Shown here: piece by piece, positions 26,018 through 34,598 of the stretch
Numbering within the stretch: position 1 is the stretch's first letter
Layout: every line of letters starts with the position of its first letter
Assembly: GCF_022548875.1 (NCBI RefSeq)
Contig: NZ_JAKZEW010000029.1
Span: 236 to 58,006, forward strand
Origin: Glycomyces sp. L485
GTDB taxonomy: Bacteria; Actinomycetota; Actinomycetes; Mycobacteriales; Micromonosporaceae
Reading direction: 5' to 3'
DNA length: 57,771 nt
Notes under the pieces: model-generated
What the model was told of the DNA's origin: nothing
Seen by the model: the letters and a program-made list of their open reading frames with translations, nothing else
Database searches by the model: none
Position numbers and translations under genes: made by a program

Positions 26018-26946
26018 GCGGCGCGCCTCCTGTTGACCCACATCTGGAGCAGTGCGATGGACAGCAGGATGACCAGCAGGATCATGGAGACGGCGCTGGC
26101 GTATCCGACCTTGGCCTGGCCGAAGCCGGTCTCGTAGATGTACTGGATGATGAACGTGTTCGACGTCCCGGGTCCGCCGCCGTTGAGCGCCTGGACCATC
26201 GCGAACTCCTTCATGGCGCCCAGTGAGGACAGCAGGATCACGAGGAAGGAGGTCGGCGCGATCGAGGGCAGGGTGATGTGCCGGAACCGCTGCCAGGCGT
26301 TCGCGCCGTCGATCTCGGCCGCTTCGTAGTAGGGGCGCGGGACGTTCTTGAGCGCGGCGATGAAGATGAGCATGTTGAACGCCGTTCCGCCCCAGGTTCC
26401 GGCCATGACTACGACCATGAGCGCGAGGTCGGGGTCGGTCTGCCAGGCGAGCGGGTCGGCGCCGAGGCGGGTGACGACGTAGTTGACGAAGCCGAAGCTC
26501 TCACCGAACATCCACCGCCAGATGACCCCGGCGACGATGGGCGAGATGAGCCACGGGAAGAAGAAGATGATCTTGGCGGCGGCTTTGCCCTTGGTGTAGT
26601 TGCTGACCAGGAGCGAGGCGATGGTCAGCGACATGACGTACATCAGCGGGACGCTGAGCGCGGCGAACAGGAGGGTCCGGGTCAGGGCCTGGTAGAACGT
26701 CGGGTCGCCGAAGAGGTTCCGGTAGTTCTCCAGGCCGATGAACTCGAAGGTCCCGATGCCGGTGTAGTCGGTGAACGAGTAGATCAGGCCGAGGCTGCCG
26801 GGCCAGACGAAGAAGACGCCGAACAGGACGATGTTGACGCCCGCGAGCGCCAGCGGGGCCGATCGGTAGCTGACGCGCCTCGGGGCCGCACCGCGCCGCT
26901 GTCTCGGCGCGGTGCGGCGTTCGTTCTCGGTCGCTGTGATGGCCAA
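26014..26946 (-). CDS. Carbohydrate ABC transporter permease, MalF type
   Basis: A 310-residue permease with a basic N-terminus (RRTAPRQRRGAAPRRV) and six membrane helices. The coupling loop is YYEAAEIDGANAWQRFRHITLP. Other MalF-like features are GLENYRNLFGD and NMLIFIAALKNVP. It lies 3 bases after the binding-protein gene and overlaps the next permease by 4 bases. The substrate is probably an oligosaccharide, judged from the company it keeps. Confidence 0.94.
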   Translation of the reverse strand: MAITATENERRTAPRQRRGAAPRRVSYRSAPLALAGVNIVLFGVFFVWPGSLGLIYSFTDYTGIGTFEFIGLENYRNLFGDPTFYQALTRTLLFAALSVPLMYVMSLTIASLLVSNYTKGKAAAKIIFFFPWLISPIVAGVIWRWMFGESFGFVNYVVTRLGADPLAWQTDPDLALMVVVMAGTWGGTAFNMLIFIAALKNVPRPYYEAAEIDGANAWQRFRHITLPSIAPTSFLVILLSSLGAMKEFAMVQALNGGGPGTSNTFIIQYIYETGFGQAKVGYASAVSMILLVILLSIALLQMWVNRRRAA

Positions 26947-26949
26947 GGG

Positions 26950-28203
26950 TTACCCGCAGCTGCCCGACTGCTCGTTGAGGCCGTCGATGATGTTCTGGAC
27001 CGTGGTGGGGACGTCCTGCTCGCCGTTGGCGAGTTTTACGGCCTCGTCCTTGATCGGGTCGCCCTCGACGGCCGCCTCGGTCTCGCCGGCATAGACCATT
27101 TCGAGCTGCGAGGTGATCTGGTGGCTGGAGATCGGGTCGGAGGCGGCGACCTCGTCGTTGTACATGTCGAAGCTCGTCTGGAAGTCGCCGTAGTCGATGT
27201 CGAGCCCTTCGGTGACGGGCAGGAAGCCGGAGATCTCCGAGATCTCGGTGTAGTTCTCGGCTGAGTAGAGCCAGTTGACGAAGTCGTAGGCCTGCTGGGC
27301 CTTCGAGCCGTCGAAGGCGACCATGAGGCCGCCGCCGAGGTTGGTGGCGCGCCGTTCCTGGGCTGGCATGTAGACCGAGGCCCACTCGAAGTCGGCGATG
27401 TTCTGGGTGAAGTCGGCGACCTGCCAGGAACCTGAGTAGTAGGCCGCGACCTGGCCGCTCTTGAACAGGGCGTTGGGGTCGTCGCCGGAGACCCAGACCG
27501 AGCGCGGCATGATGTCGTCGTCGTTGATGTCGGCGAAGAGTTCCAGTGCCGCGGCGGCCTGGTCGTCGGTCTCGTAGACGCAGTCGTCGTTGCGGACGAA
27601 GCCGTCGCTGCCGAACTGGTACATGAGGGACCGCAGGCGGTGCGAGGAGGCGTCCATGACGAGGCCGTAGCGCGCTCCGGTGCCGGCCTTGACGTCGCGG
27701 AGCGCGGCGATGAACTCCTCCCACGTCCAGATGTCCTCGGGGGTCGTGGGGTAGGCGACGCCGGCGGAGTCGAACAGGCTCTTGTTGATGAACATGCCGA
27801 CGGCGGTGAGGTCGGTCGGGATGGTCGGGATCTCGCCGTCGGCGTTCTCCACCAGGAGGTTGTCCATGATGCCGTGCTCGGCGGCGATGTCGGTGAGGTC
27901 TTGGAGCCGGTTCATCCAGATCGAGTCGATCGCGGTGACGCGGGCCAGGTCGGGGAGCCCGTCGGCCTGCGCCGCGTTGCGCAGCCGGGTGGCGAAGTCG
28001 TCGTAGGGGACGTCGTCGATCTCGATCCTGACGCCGGTCTCCTCTTCGTACTTGTCGGCCATCGCCTGGAAGCCGCCGCCCTGGTTGGCGTCGCCGGAGA
28101 GCCAGAACCGGAGGGTGTTGTCGTCGCCGTCGCCGCCGCCGACGAAGCCGCAGGCGCTCAGGGGCATGGCCGCACCGGCGGCGATTACGAGTCGTCTCTT
28201 CAT
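26950..28203 (-). CDS. Extracellular solute-binding lipoprotein (sugar ABC importer)
   Basis: A 417-residue family 1 solute-binding protein. It has the short signal MKRRLVIAAGAAMP with lipobox LSAC (Cys18), so it is anchored outside. The mature part has TLRFWLSGDANQGGGFQAMA and YEEETGVRIEIDDVPYDDF, then NADGEIPTIPTDLTAVGMFIN (in pieces), WTWEEFIAALRDV and the GGGLMVAFDGSKAQQAYDFV block typical of sugar binders. First gene of the leftward operon. A near-consensus promoter and a perfect palindrome lie about 90-140 bases upstream. Confidence 0.93.
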   Translation of the reverse strand: MKRRLVIAAGAAMPLSACGFVGGGDGDDNTLRFWLSGDANQGGGFQAMADKYEEETGVRIEIDDVPYDDFATRLRNAAQADGLPDLARVTAIDSIWMNRLQDLTDIAAEHGIMDNLLVENADGEIPTIPTDLTAVGMFINKSLFDSAGVAYPTTPEDIWTWEEFIAALRDVKAGTGARYGLVMDASSHRLRSLMYQFGSDGFVRNDDCVYETDDQAAAALELFADINDDDIMPRSVWVSGDDPNALFKSGQVAAYYSGSWQVADFTQNIADFEWASVYMPAQERRATNLGGGLMVAFDGSKAQQAYDFVNWLYSAENYTEISEISGFLPVTEGLDIDYGDFQTSFDMYNDEVAASDPISSHQITSQLEMVYAGETEAAVEGDPIKDEAVKLANGEQDVPTTVQNIIDGLNEQSGSCG

Positions 28204-28290
28204 TGAGGTCTCTTTTCAGGGATGGAAGGGCTTGGAGAGCGCACGGGCCGTCGTACCGTGCCGCTGAAGTCCTGTTCGGAGACGCGGTCG

Positions 28291-28310
28291 CGACTAGCGC
28301 GCGCTAGTCG
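28291..28310. promoter_or_regulatory. Perfect 20-bp palindromic operator
   Basis: CGACTAGCGCGCGCTAGTCG is its own reverse complement. It lies just downstream of the leftward -10 box, where transcription of the sugar operon should begin, so a bound protein would repress. LacI, GntR or similar regulators use such sites; none is encoded nearby. Confidence 0.7.
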
Positions 28311-28314
28311 TTCG

Positions 28315-28344
28315 TTTCTAACAGTGCGAGTCGGGCAGTGTCAA
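28315..28344 (-). promoter_or_regulatory. Sigma70-type promoter of the sugar operon
   Basis: Read leftwards: TTGACA at 28344-28339 (consensus -35), an 18-base spacer, and TAGAAA at 28320-28315 as -10. The 20-bp palindrome begins 4 bases further on. Confidence 0.65.
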
Positions 28345-28413
28345 GCGGTTGCCCGTCCCTGTCTCGCAGTGTTACCGAATTGCATCGCAATCGGCCGTAG
28401 ACGCCGGAACCGG

Positions 28414-29010
28414 CTAAGAGCCCCACAGATCGGTGAGCGCAATCTCCAACTCACCGAGCATGGTGCGCAGCAGCGGCATCGACAGTCCGATGACCGTGCC
28501 CGGATCGCCCTCGATCCGGTCGATGAACGCCGAGCCGTAACCGTCGAGTGTGAACGAGCCGGCGACGTGCAGCGGCTCGCCGGTGGCGACGTAGGCGGCG
28601 ATCTCGGCGTCGGAGACCTCGGCGAAGTGGACGACGGTGCCCGAGGCGCGCACGATCTTGCGGTCGGCGGCGACGTCGATCAGGCAGTGGCCCGTGTAGA
28701 GCGTGCCGGAGCGGCCGCGCATCCGCTTCCACCGCGAGGCGGCCTCCTCGGCGCTCTCGGGCTTGCCGAGGATCTCGTGGTCGAAGTGCAGCACCGAGTC
28801 GCAGCCGAGGACGAGCGTCCGTGGGCTGACGATGTCGAGCACCGCCTCGGCCTTGAGTTCGGCGAGGGTGCTCGCCAACTCGGCCGGATCGTGGCCCATC
28901 ACCCGGCTCTCGTCGACGCCGGAGACGACGACCTCCGGCGCGATCCCGGCCGCGGCGAGCAGCTCGCGACGGGCCGGCGAGGCCGAGGCGAGCACGAACG
29001 TGCGGCTCAC
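28414..29010 (-). CDS. maf: Maf-family nucleoside triphosphate pyrophosphatase
   Basis: A 198-residue Maf protein that hydrolyses non-canonical nucleoside triphosphates, linked to septum control. The opening VLASASPARRELLAAAG is diagnostic, followed by VLGCDSVLHFDHEILGKP, MRGRSGTLYTGH and GYGSAFIDRIEGDPGTVIGLSMPLL. The GTG at 29010 overlaps the stop of accE (GTGA), so the two are co-translated. The accE-maf pairing is common in actinobacteria. Confidence 0.95.
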   Translation of the reverse strand: MSRTFVLASASPARRELLAAAGIAPEVVVSGVDESRVMGHDPAELASTLAELKAEAVLDIVSPRTLVLGCDSVLHFDHEILGKPESAEEAASRWKRMRGRSGTLYTGHCLIDVAADRKIVRASGTVVHFAEVSDAEIAAYVATGEPLHVAGSFTLDGYGSAFIDRIEGDPGTVIGLSMPLLRTMLGELEIALTDLWGS

Positions 29011-29216
29011 CGGTCGAGGCCCCTGCGCGCGGGGACGGCCGTGTCGCGCCACGACCTGCGCACCCGCAGCCGCAGGCCCGGGTCGGTCCACGAGGCCGCT
29101 CGGCCCCGCCCTCCGGTCTCGGACTCCTCCTCCTCGCGCGGCAGCGCGGTGAGGACGCCTACCAGCGCGGCGAGCTCCTCGTCGGTGGGATTGCCGTGGA
29201 GGACTTTGAGCTCCAT
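29007..29216 (-). CDS. accE: Acyl-CoA carboxylase epsilon subunit
   Basis: A 69-residue AccE/PccE-type subunit. The N-terminal MELKVLHGNPTDEELAALVG matches the family's only strong motif, and the C-terminal SWRDTAVPARRG is also typical. Epsilon subunits stabilise actinobacterial acyl-CoA carboxylases by bridging alpha and beta chains. The beta subunit gene is 1.2 kb away on the same strand, separated here by the NYN gene. Confidence 0.85.
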   Translation of the reverse strand: MELKVLHGNPTDEELAALVGVLTALPREEEESETGGRGRAASWTDPGLRLRVRRSWRDTAVPARRGLDR

Positions 29217-29226
29217 GCTCTTCCCT

Positions 29227-30237
29227 TCAATCCTCGATGTCGAATTCGCGGTGGACCCTCTCCCAGAAGCCGTCGCGGACCCAGATCCGGGCTTCGGGGT
29301 GGTCGCGTAGAGAGTAGCCGAGTTCCTTCTCAGCCTCCACCAGCAGCTCCTTGTCGATGACGGTCGGCAGCTGGGGGCCCGGCAGTAGGTCGGCTATGTT
29401 GTCGGCGCCGCGGGTCAGCAGCCACTTGTGGCCGACGTACTCCCCGATCGACCTGACCGTCTCGGGGTCGAGCTTCTCACCGGTCTGGGTGGTGCGCACG
29501 AACTTCGGCCGGGCCGATTCGGCCTGTGCCAGCGCGTCGGCGGCGTTCATGGTCACCGCCACGGACTGGCGCTGCCCGAAGACCGCGGCCGGGCTGGGAA
29601 CCTCCGGCTCCGGTTCGGCAATCGGTGCGCCCACCATGCCGCGGGTCGCGGCCGCTGCGGTGCCGCTCTTGGCGAAGTAGGGCCGAAGCTCGTCGGCGTC
29701 GATGGTCTCGACCGTGTCCGACTCCCAGACCAGGCGCTCGGCCTGGTTGGTGCCGTACGGCGGTTCCACCCCCCACAGGTGTATCCGCACCCCGTAGGCC
29801 TGGGCGACCTCGACGGCGGGCACCATGTCCTCGTCGCCTGCGAGCAGGATCGCATCGTGGATGGCGCGGTGTCGGGCCAGCTGTTCCAGGTCGGAGCGGA
29901 TCTGGGCGTCGACGCCCTTCTGCTGGCCGCGCGAGTTGAGGTTGCCGAGCCTGACCTTGACGAACTCCATATTGGCGATGACGCGCTGGTCGACGGTGGG
30001 CACTCGGTCGCGGGCGGCGTCGAACCAGTACAGGCGCAGCAGTTCACCGTCGGGGAGACGGCGGGCCGCGCGCTCCATGAGCGATCCGATGACCTTCTCG
30101 GCGTCGACGCGGTAGTCCTTGCGGCTGGTCGCGTCCAATAGCAGCTCGGCGGCCGCCGCGTAGAGGTAGCCGACGTCGATCAATATGGCAAACCGCCTGG
30201 TCAAATGCCCAGGAAGCATCCCTACAGTCTGTGTCAT
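29227..30237 (-). CDS. NYN-domain protein, LabA/DUF88-like putative RNase
   Basis: A 336-residue protein. The N-terminal NYN (PIN-like) nuclease domain covers about 14-185: FAILIDVGYLYAAAAELL with the first Asp, YWFDAARD, KGVDAQIRSDLEQLA and ILLAGDEDMVPAVEVA with acidic metal ligands. After a linker, a C-terminal region (about 240-336) with EYVGHKWLLTRGADN and LRDHPEARIWVRDGFWERV forms a helical OST-HTH-like unit; that label is tentative. It likely degrades or processes RNA. It sits between accE and the carboxylase beta gene with a dyad 20-37 bases before its start. Confidence 0.8.
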   Translation of the reverse strand: MTQTVGMLPGHLTRRFAILIDVGYLYAAAAELLLDATSRKDYRVDAEKVIGSLMERAARRLPDGELLRLYWFDAARDRVPTVDQRVIANMEFVKVRLGNLNSRGQQKGVDAQIRSDLEQLARHRAIHDAILLAGDEDMVPAVEVAQAYGVRIHLWGVEPPYGTNQAERLVWESDTVETIDADELRPYFAKSGTAAAATRGMVGAPIAEPEPEVPSPAAVFGQRQSVAVTMNAADALAQAESARPKFVRTTQTGEKLDPETVRSIGEYVGHKWLLTRGADNIADLLPGPQLPTVIDKELLVEAEKELGYSLRDHPEARIWVRDGFWERVHREFDIED

Positions 30238-30257
30238 GGCCCACTCCCAATCTCTGT

Positions 30258-30274
30258 CGGGACGAAATGTCCCG
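30258..30274. promoter_or_regulatory. CGGGAC-GAAAT-GTCCCG dyad upstream of the NYN gene
   Basis: Perfect 6-bp arms around 5 bases, 21-37 bases before the NYN start codon and downstream of a TTATAG-like -10 box on that strand. A likely operator; the regulator is unknown. Confidence 0.45.
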
Positions 30275-30354
30275 CTTCCCCCGGCTCTATAAGACGGTAC
30301 CCGGAACGGGCCTCTGGGGTGGGAGTGGTGCGGTCGGGCCCGCGCGGCGCGGCG

Positions 30355-30378
30355 GGGCCCGGGCGGTGTGCCGGGCCC
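30355..30378 (-). terminator. GC-rich hairpin after the carboxylase beta gene
   Basis: GGGCCCGG (30355-30362) pairs with CCGGGCCC (30371-30378) around 8 bases, 13 bases past the stop of the leftward carboxylase gene. Confidence 0.55.
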
Positions 30379-30391
30379 GTCGCGACCGTGT

Positions 30392-31966
30392 CTAGAGCGG
30401 GATGTTGCCGTGCTTCTTGGCGGGAAGTTCGTCGCGCTTGGAGGCGGTCATGCGCAGGGCCCTGACCAGTTGCGCGCGGGTCTCCCTCGGCTGGATCACC
30501 GCGTCGACGTAGCCGAGCTCGGCCGCGACGTACGGGTTGTTCAGCTTCTCTTCGTAGTCGGCCATGAGCTCGGCGCGCTTGGCCTGCTCGTCGTCGGCCT
30601 TGGCCAGCTCGCGCCGGTAGAGGATGTTGACCGCGCCCTGGGAACCCATGACTGCGATCTCGGCGGTGGGCCAGGCGAGGTTGAGGTCGGCGCCGACGTG
30701 CTTGGAGCCCATGACGCAGTACGCGCCGCCGTAGTTCTTGCGGCAGATGATCGTCAGCTTCGGGACGGTGGCCTCGGCGTAGGCGTAGATGAGTTTCGCG
30801 CCGCGGCGGATGATGCCGTCGTGCTCCTGGGAGGTGCCCGGCAGGAAACCGGGGACGTCGACGAAGGTGACGACCGGGATGTTGAAGGCGTCGCAGAATC
30901 GGATGAACCGGGCGGCCTTCTCCGAGGCGTCGATGTCGAGCGTGCCGGCGAAGTGCATCGGCTGGTTGGCGACGATGCCGACCGGGCGCCCGTCGAGGCG
31001 GCCGAATCCGACGATGATGTTCTTCGCGAACAGCTCCTGGGTCTCCAGGAACTCTCCGTCGTCGAGGACGGTCTCGAGGACCTTGTGCATGTCGTACGGC
31101 TGGTTCGCAGAGTCCGGGATGAGGCCGTCGAGTTCGATGTCGGTGGCCGTCAGGTCGAGCTCGAAGTCCTTGGACTCGTAGACCGGCGGTTCGTCGAGGT
31201 TGTTCGACGGGAGGTACGACAGCAGGTGCTTGACGTATTCGAGCGCGTCGTCCTCGTCGCCGGCCAGGTAGTGGGCGTTGCCCGCGACGGCGTTGTGGGT
31301 GCGTCCGCCGCCGAGTTCCTCCATGCCGACGTCCTCGCCGGTCACGGCCCGGACCACGTCGGGGCCGGTGATGAACATGTGGCTGGTCTGGTCGACCATG
31401 ACGGTGAAGTCGGTGATCGCCGGCGAGTAGACGGCGCCGCCGGCGCAGGGGCCCATGATCAGCGAGATCTGCGGGATGACCCCGGAGGCGCGGACGTTGC
31501 GGAAGAAGATGTCGCCGTAGCCGCCGAGGGACGCGACGCCCTCCTGGATGCGGGCGCCGCCGGAGTCGGAGATGCCGATGATCGGGCGGCCGGTGCGCAG
31601 CGCCAGATCCTGGATCTTGGTGATCTTCTCGCCCGAGACCTGCCCGAGCGAGCCGCCCAGCATGGTGAAGTCCTGGGCGAACACGCAGACCTCGCGGCCC
31701 TCGATGGTGCCGTAGCCGGTGACGACGCCGTCGCCGTAGGGGCGGTTGGCCTCCATCCCGAAGTTCGTCGACCGGTGGCGCGCCAGGGAGTCGAGTTCGA
31801 CGAACGACCCCTCGTCGAGCAGCGCGGCGAGCCGCTCGCGGGCGGTGCGCTTGCCCTTCTCATGCTGCTTCTCGATGGCGCGGGGATTGCCGGTGGCCGC
31901 CTCGTCGCGACGCTCTTGGAGGTCGGCGAGCTTCCCGGCCGTCGTGTGGATGTCGATGTCGGTCAC
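30392..31966 (-). CDS. accD: Acyl-CoA carboxylase beta (carboxyltransferase) subunit
   Basis: A 524-residue carboxyltransferase of the PccB/AccD5 class, which moves carboxyl from biotin to propionyl- or acetyl-CoA. Key segments: [32 protein letters not shown], the first oxyanion region [30 protein letters not shown], and the second half with [22 protein letters not shown] and [18 protein letters not shown]. The GTG at 31966 is preceded by a -10-like hexamer 7 bases away, so the message is probably leaderless. It is divergent from birA across 42 bases. The biotinylated alpha subunit is not in the window. Confidence 0.96.
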   Translation of the reverse strand: MTDIDIHTTAGKLADLQERRDEAATGNPRAIEKQHEKGKRTARERLAALLDEGSFVELDSLARHRSTNFGMEANRPYGDGVVTGYGTIEGREVCVFAQDFTMLGGSLGQVSGEKITKIQDLALRTGRPIIGISDSGGARIQEGVASLGGYGDIFFRNVRASGVIPQISLIMGPCAGGAVYSPAITDFTVMVDQTSHMFITGPDVVRAVTGEDVGMEELGGGRTHNAVAGNAHYLAGDEDDALEYVKHLLSYLPSNNLDEPPVYESKDFELDLTATDIELDGLIPDSANQPYDMHKVLETVLDDGEFLETQELFAKNIIVGFGRLDGRPVGIVANQPMHFAGTLDIDASEKAARFIRFCDAFNIPVVTFVDVPGFLPGTSQEHDGIIRRGAKLIYAYAEATVPKLTIICRKNYGGAYCVMGSKHVGADLNLAWPTAEIAVMGSQGAVNILYRRELAKADDEQAKRAELMADYEEKLNNPYVAAELGYVDAVIQPRETRAQLVRALRMTASKRDELPAKKHGNIPL

Positions 31967-31973
31967 GCTTCGG

Positions 31974-31979
31974 ATCGTA
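31974..31979 (-). promoter_or_regulatory. -10 element of a leaderless carboxylase beta transcript
   Basis: Read leftwards TACGAT, 7 bases before the GTG at 31966. The opposite birA box is only 17 bases away, so the two promoters overlap back to back. Confidence 0.5.
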
Positions 31980-31996
31980 TCCGCCCGTCTGATCGC

Positions 31997-32002
31997 TAGG
32001 CT
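31997..32002 (+). promoter_or_regulatory. -10 element of a leaderless birA transcript
   Basis: TAGGCT, then 6 bases, then the GTG at 32009. No ribosome-binding site. Confidence 0.55.
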
Positions 32003-32008
32003 GGGTGC

Positions 32009-32818
32009 GTGAGCACACCGACGAGAAGGCCACTGGACGTCCACGCGCTCCGGTCCAGGTTGTCGGAGAAATCCGACTTCTGGACCGAGATCGATGTGGT
32101 AGACATCACTGGATCGACGAATGCGGACCTGGCCGGGATCGCGCGGCACGGCGGCGGGCAGGGACGCGTCCTCATCGCCGAGCAGCAGACGCACGGCAAG
32201 GGCCGTCTGGGCCGCCAGTGGGTATGCCCGCCCGGCGCGGGACTGATGATATCGATGCTGCTGCGGCCCGAGCGGCCGCGAGAAGACTGGGGCACGCTGA
32301 GCCTGGCCGCCGCCGTCGCGCTCGAAGAGGCCCTCCGCGCCGTCGCCGGCGTCAACACGCGGCTCAAGTGGCCCAACGACGTCCTCATCAACGGCCGCAA
32401 GGTCTGCGGCATTCTCGCCGCCGTGGAGGGCGGTGCCGTCGTCCTCGGCGTCGGCCTCAACGTGTCGCTGACCGAGGAGGAGCTGCCGGTCCCCGAGGCG
32501 ACCTCGCTGCTGCTGGCCGGCGCCGCCACACTGGACCGGGAGGCGATCGCCGTGGACTTCCTCGCCCACTTCGCGGCCGTCTACCGGACTTGGGAGGCCG
32601 AGGGCCCGGCGCACGTCATCGCGCGATGGCGCGAATACTCGGCGACGCTCGGGCGGGGCGTCGCGGTGACTTTCCCGGACGGCCGCAAGGTGTCGGGAAC
32701 CGCGGCCGACATCTCCGGGGACGGACGACTGGTCGTGCGGCACCGGGGCGAGGAGGGGCGCGAGGAGGTTCTGACGGTCGCCGCCGGCGACGTCGTCCAC
32801 CTGAGAAGGAGCGAGTGA
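32009..32818 (+). CDS. birA: Biotin--[acetyl-CoA-carboxylase] ligase
   Basis: A 269-residue biotin protein ligase without the N-terminal DNA-binding domain of E. coli BirA, so it is an enzyme only. Motifs: ITGSTNADL, the biotinyl-AMP-binding [28 protein letters not shown] and GVGLNVSL, with the small C-terminal SH3-like domain. It attaches biotin to the carboxylase alpha subunit. Being divergent from the carboxylase beta gene, it is functionally linked to it. Confidence 0.95.
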   Translation: MSTPTRRPLDVHALRSRLSEKSDFWTEIDVVDITGSTNADLAGIARHGGGQGRVLIAEQQTHGKGRLGRQWVCPPGAGLMISMLLRPERPREDWGTLSLAAAVALEEALRAVAGVNTRLKWPNDVLINGRKVCGILAAVEGGAVVLGVGLNVSLTEEELPVPEATSLLLAGAATLDREAIAVDFLAHFAAVYRTWEAEGPAHVIARWREYSATLGRGVAVTFPDGRKVSGTAADISGDGRLVVRHRGEEGREEVLTVAAGDVVHLRRSE

Positions 32819-32828
32819 GGGCGGCGAG

Positions 32829-33812
32829 TTGACCGACGACGCGCGAGACGAGTCCGACGAGCCCGCCACGGGTCTCGGGGGCGACTCAGAACGGCTCTAC
32901 CGGCTCCTGCTGTCGAAGGCCGACTCCTCGGTCTCCCAGCTCGCGGCCGACGCCGGGCTCGACGGCGCCGAGGTCAGGTCAATGCTCGCCGAGCTCGTCG
33001 ACGCCGGCTTCGCCACGATGATCGCCGATTCCCGCTATCGGGCCGTCGCCCCCGACATCGTCCTCGGCGGACGACTCGCCATGCAGCTCAACACCGTCCG
33101 TACCGGCTACGAGGCGCTGCGCGAGTTGCTGGAGATCCACCGCACGGGCCCTGGCCGGGGCGGCAGGGACGACCGCGGCCGCTGGGAGCAGATCACCGGC
33201 GCCGTCGCGATCCGATCGCGGCTCACCCGGCTGCGCGAGACCGCCGAGTCCGCCATCCGCACCTTCGTCAGGCCCCCGATCATCCTGCCAGTCCCCGACC
33301 GCGAGCAGCACCGAGAGCTCCACGGCCGGGCAGTGCGGCACCTGCTCCTGTTCGACCGGTCCGTTCTCGACGCCTCCCCCGAGGCCTCGTGTCTTCGCCA
33401 CTCGATCGACTCCGGCGACGAGATCCGCTTCGCGAAGCGCCTGCCGCTCAAGATGATGGTCGTCGACGAGCACGCCGCCGTGATCGAAGAGCCCGGCGCC
33501 GGACGGCCCAGGGCGATCATCACATCGAACAGGTCCATCGTGCAGCTCGCACTCTCGCTGTTCGAACAGCTTTGGAATACCGCCATCCCGGCCCCCGTAC
33601 AGGAACAGAACGGCGGCAGCGAGATCGACGAGGACGGTGCGCTCCTGCTCAGCCTGCTCATCGCCGGTCTCACCGACCAGTCCATCGCCACGAAGCTCGG
33701 CATCGGCCTGCGCACCGTCCAGCGGAGAGTCCGCGACCTGATGGACCTCGCCGAAGTCGACACTCGCATCCAATTGGGCTGGCACGCAGCGAAGAACGGA
33801 TGGGTGTCCTAA
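32829..33812 (+). CDS. TrmB-like/LuxR-type hybrid transcriptional regulator
   Basis: A 327-residue regulator. The N-terminal winged HTH resembles TrmB/MarR ([38 protein letters not shown] in pieces, about 22-65). The middle region (about 85-240) is a PLD-like or effector-binding domain seen in such hybrids, and the C-terminal LuxR HTH is at about 268-320 ([26 protein letters not shown]). The start is TTG at 32829, ten bases after birA, with only a weak ribosome-binding site. Similar hybrids occur in many copies in actinomycetes and tend to control specialised metabolism. The target here is not evident. Confidence 0.8.
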   Translation: MTDDARDESDEPATGLGGDSERLYRLLLSKADSSVSQLAADAGLDGAEVRSMLAELVDAGFATMIADSRYRAVAPDIVLGGRLAMQLNTVRTGYEALRELLEIHRTGPGRGGRDDRGRWEQITGAVAIRSRLTRLRETAESAIRTFVRPPIILPVPDREQHRELHGRAVRHLLLFDRSVLDASPEASCLRHSIDSGDEIRFAKRLPLKMMVVDEHAAVIEEPGAGRPRAIITSNRSIVQLALSLFEQLWNTAIPAPVQEQNGGSEIDEDGALLLSLLIAGLTDQSIATKLGIGLRTVQRRVRDLMDLAEVDTRIQLGWHAAKNGWVS

Positions 33813-33899
33813 CAGGGCCCACGTCGCGCGACGGCCAATCTGGCGGGCACGAGCACTGGCGCGGTGTTGTACTGTGCAAGTGAACGATTACCGCCGCCC

Positions 33900-33969
33900 A
33901 ACACGGTGAAACTTGCGAGCCGTAGATTTGCAGAACACGGCAACGCTTGCAAGCCGTAGACACATACAG
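33900..33969 (+). repeat. Two tandem 34-bp imperfect repeats upstream of the PH-domain gene
   Basis: Unit 1 (33900-33933) and unit 2 (from 33934) both contain AACACGG, then CTTGC-AGCCGTAGA, at the same spacing (period 34). They end 28 bases before the GTG of the PH-domain gene. They may be paired activator/repressor sites or a small duplication. Confidence 0.65.
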
Positions 33970-33997
33970 CCCAACGCTCACTCCTGGAGGTCTTGCA

Positions 33998-34525
33998 GTG
34001 GGGTATCCCGACGACCAACTCGCCCGAGGCGAAGAGGTCAAGCTCCATTCCCGCCCGCACTGGAAGGAGGCGGTCGGGCCCGTCCTCTGGTTCGTCGTCT
34101 TCCTGCTCATCGGCGCGATCGGCATCTACTACACCGCGCAGACCGACTGGTCGATCAAGATGTGGCTCATCCTCGCAGAGGTCGGCATCACGGCGGCCCT
34201 GCTCGTGTGGCTGTCGGTCGTCCCGTGGATCGCCTGGCAGACCACCCATTACGTCATCACCGACCAGCGCGTCATGTGGCGGATCGGGATGATCACCCGG
34301 GAGAGCCGCCACATCCCGCTGGCCCGCGTCAACACCGTCTCCTACACGCAGTCGATCGCCGAGCGCATCTTGGGCTACGGCGACCTGAAGATCGACTCGG
34401 CCTCCGACGACGGCGAGATCGAGCTCATCGACGTGCCCAAGGTCGACAAGGTCAAGGCCGTCATCTACCAGCTCGCCGAGGACGACCGCACCCGCCGCGC
34501 CAGCGCCTCCGGCGACGGCACCTGA
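33998..34525 (+). CDS. Bacterial PH-domain (bPH2) membrane protein
   Basis: A 175-residue protein. The GTG at 33998 follows TGGAGG at 33985-33990. A short N-terminus leads into two membrane helices (about 25-46 and 56-79) and then a bacterial pleckstrin-homology domain on the cytoplasmic side (YVITDQRVMWRIGMITRESRHIPLARVNTV in pieces, GYGDLKIDSASDDGEIELIDVPKVDKV). Such proteins are common in actinobacteria and probably bind membranes or partner proteins. The direct repeats upstream suggest specific control. Confidence 0.88.
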   Translation: MGYPDDQLARGEEVKLHSRPHWKEAVGPVLWFVVFLLIGAIGIYYTAQTDWSIKMWLILAEVGITAALLVWLSVVPWIAWQTTHYVITDQRVMWRIGMITRESRHIPLARVNTVSYTQSIAERILGYGDLKIDSASDDGEIELIDVPKVDKVKAVIYQLAEDDRTRRASASGDGT

Positions 34526-34543
34526 TCGGCGGAACAACACCGG

Positions 34544-34587
34544 ACCCACCGGATCCTATAGGATATATCCTATGTGATCCGGTGGGT
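34544..34587. terminator. 44-base near-perfect palindrome, bidirectional terminator
   Basis: ACCCACCGGATC (34544-34555) pairs with its complement at 34576-34587. The interior ATAGGATATATCCTAT (34558-34573) is itself a perfect palindrome, so the two halves form a long stem with only CT/GT mismatched. It lies between two convergent genes. Confidence 0.75.
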
Positions 34588-34598
34588 TCTTGCGTTTC

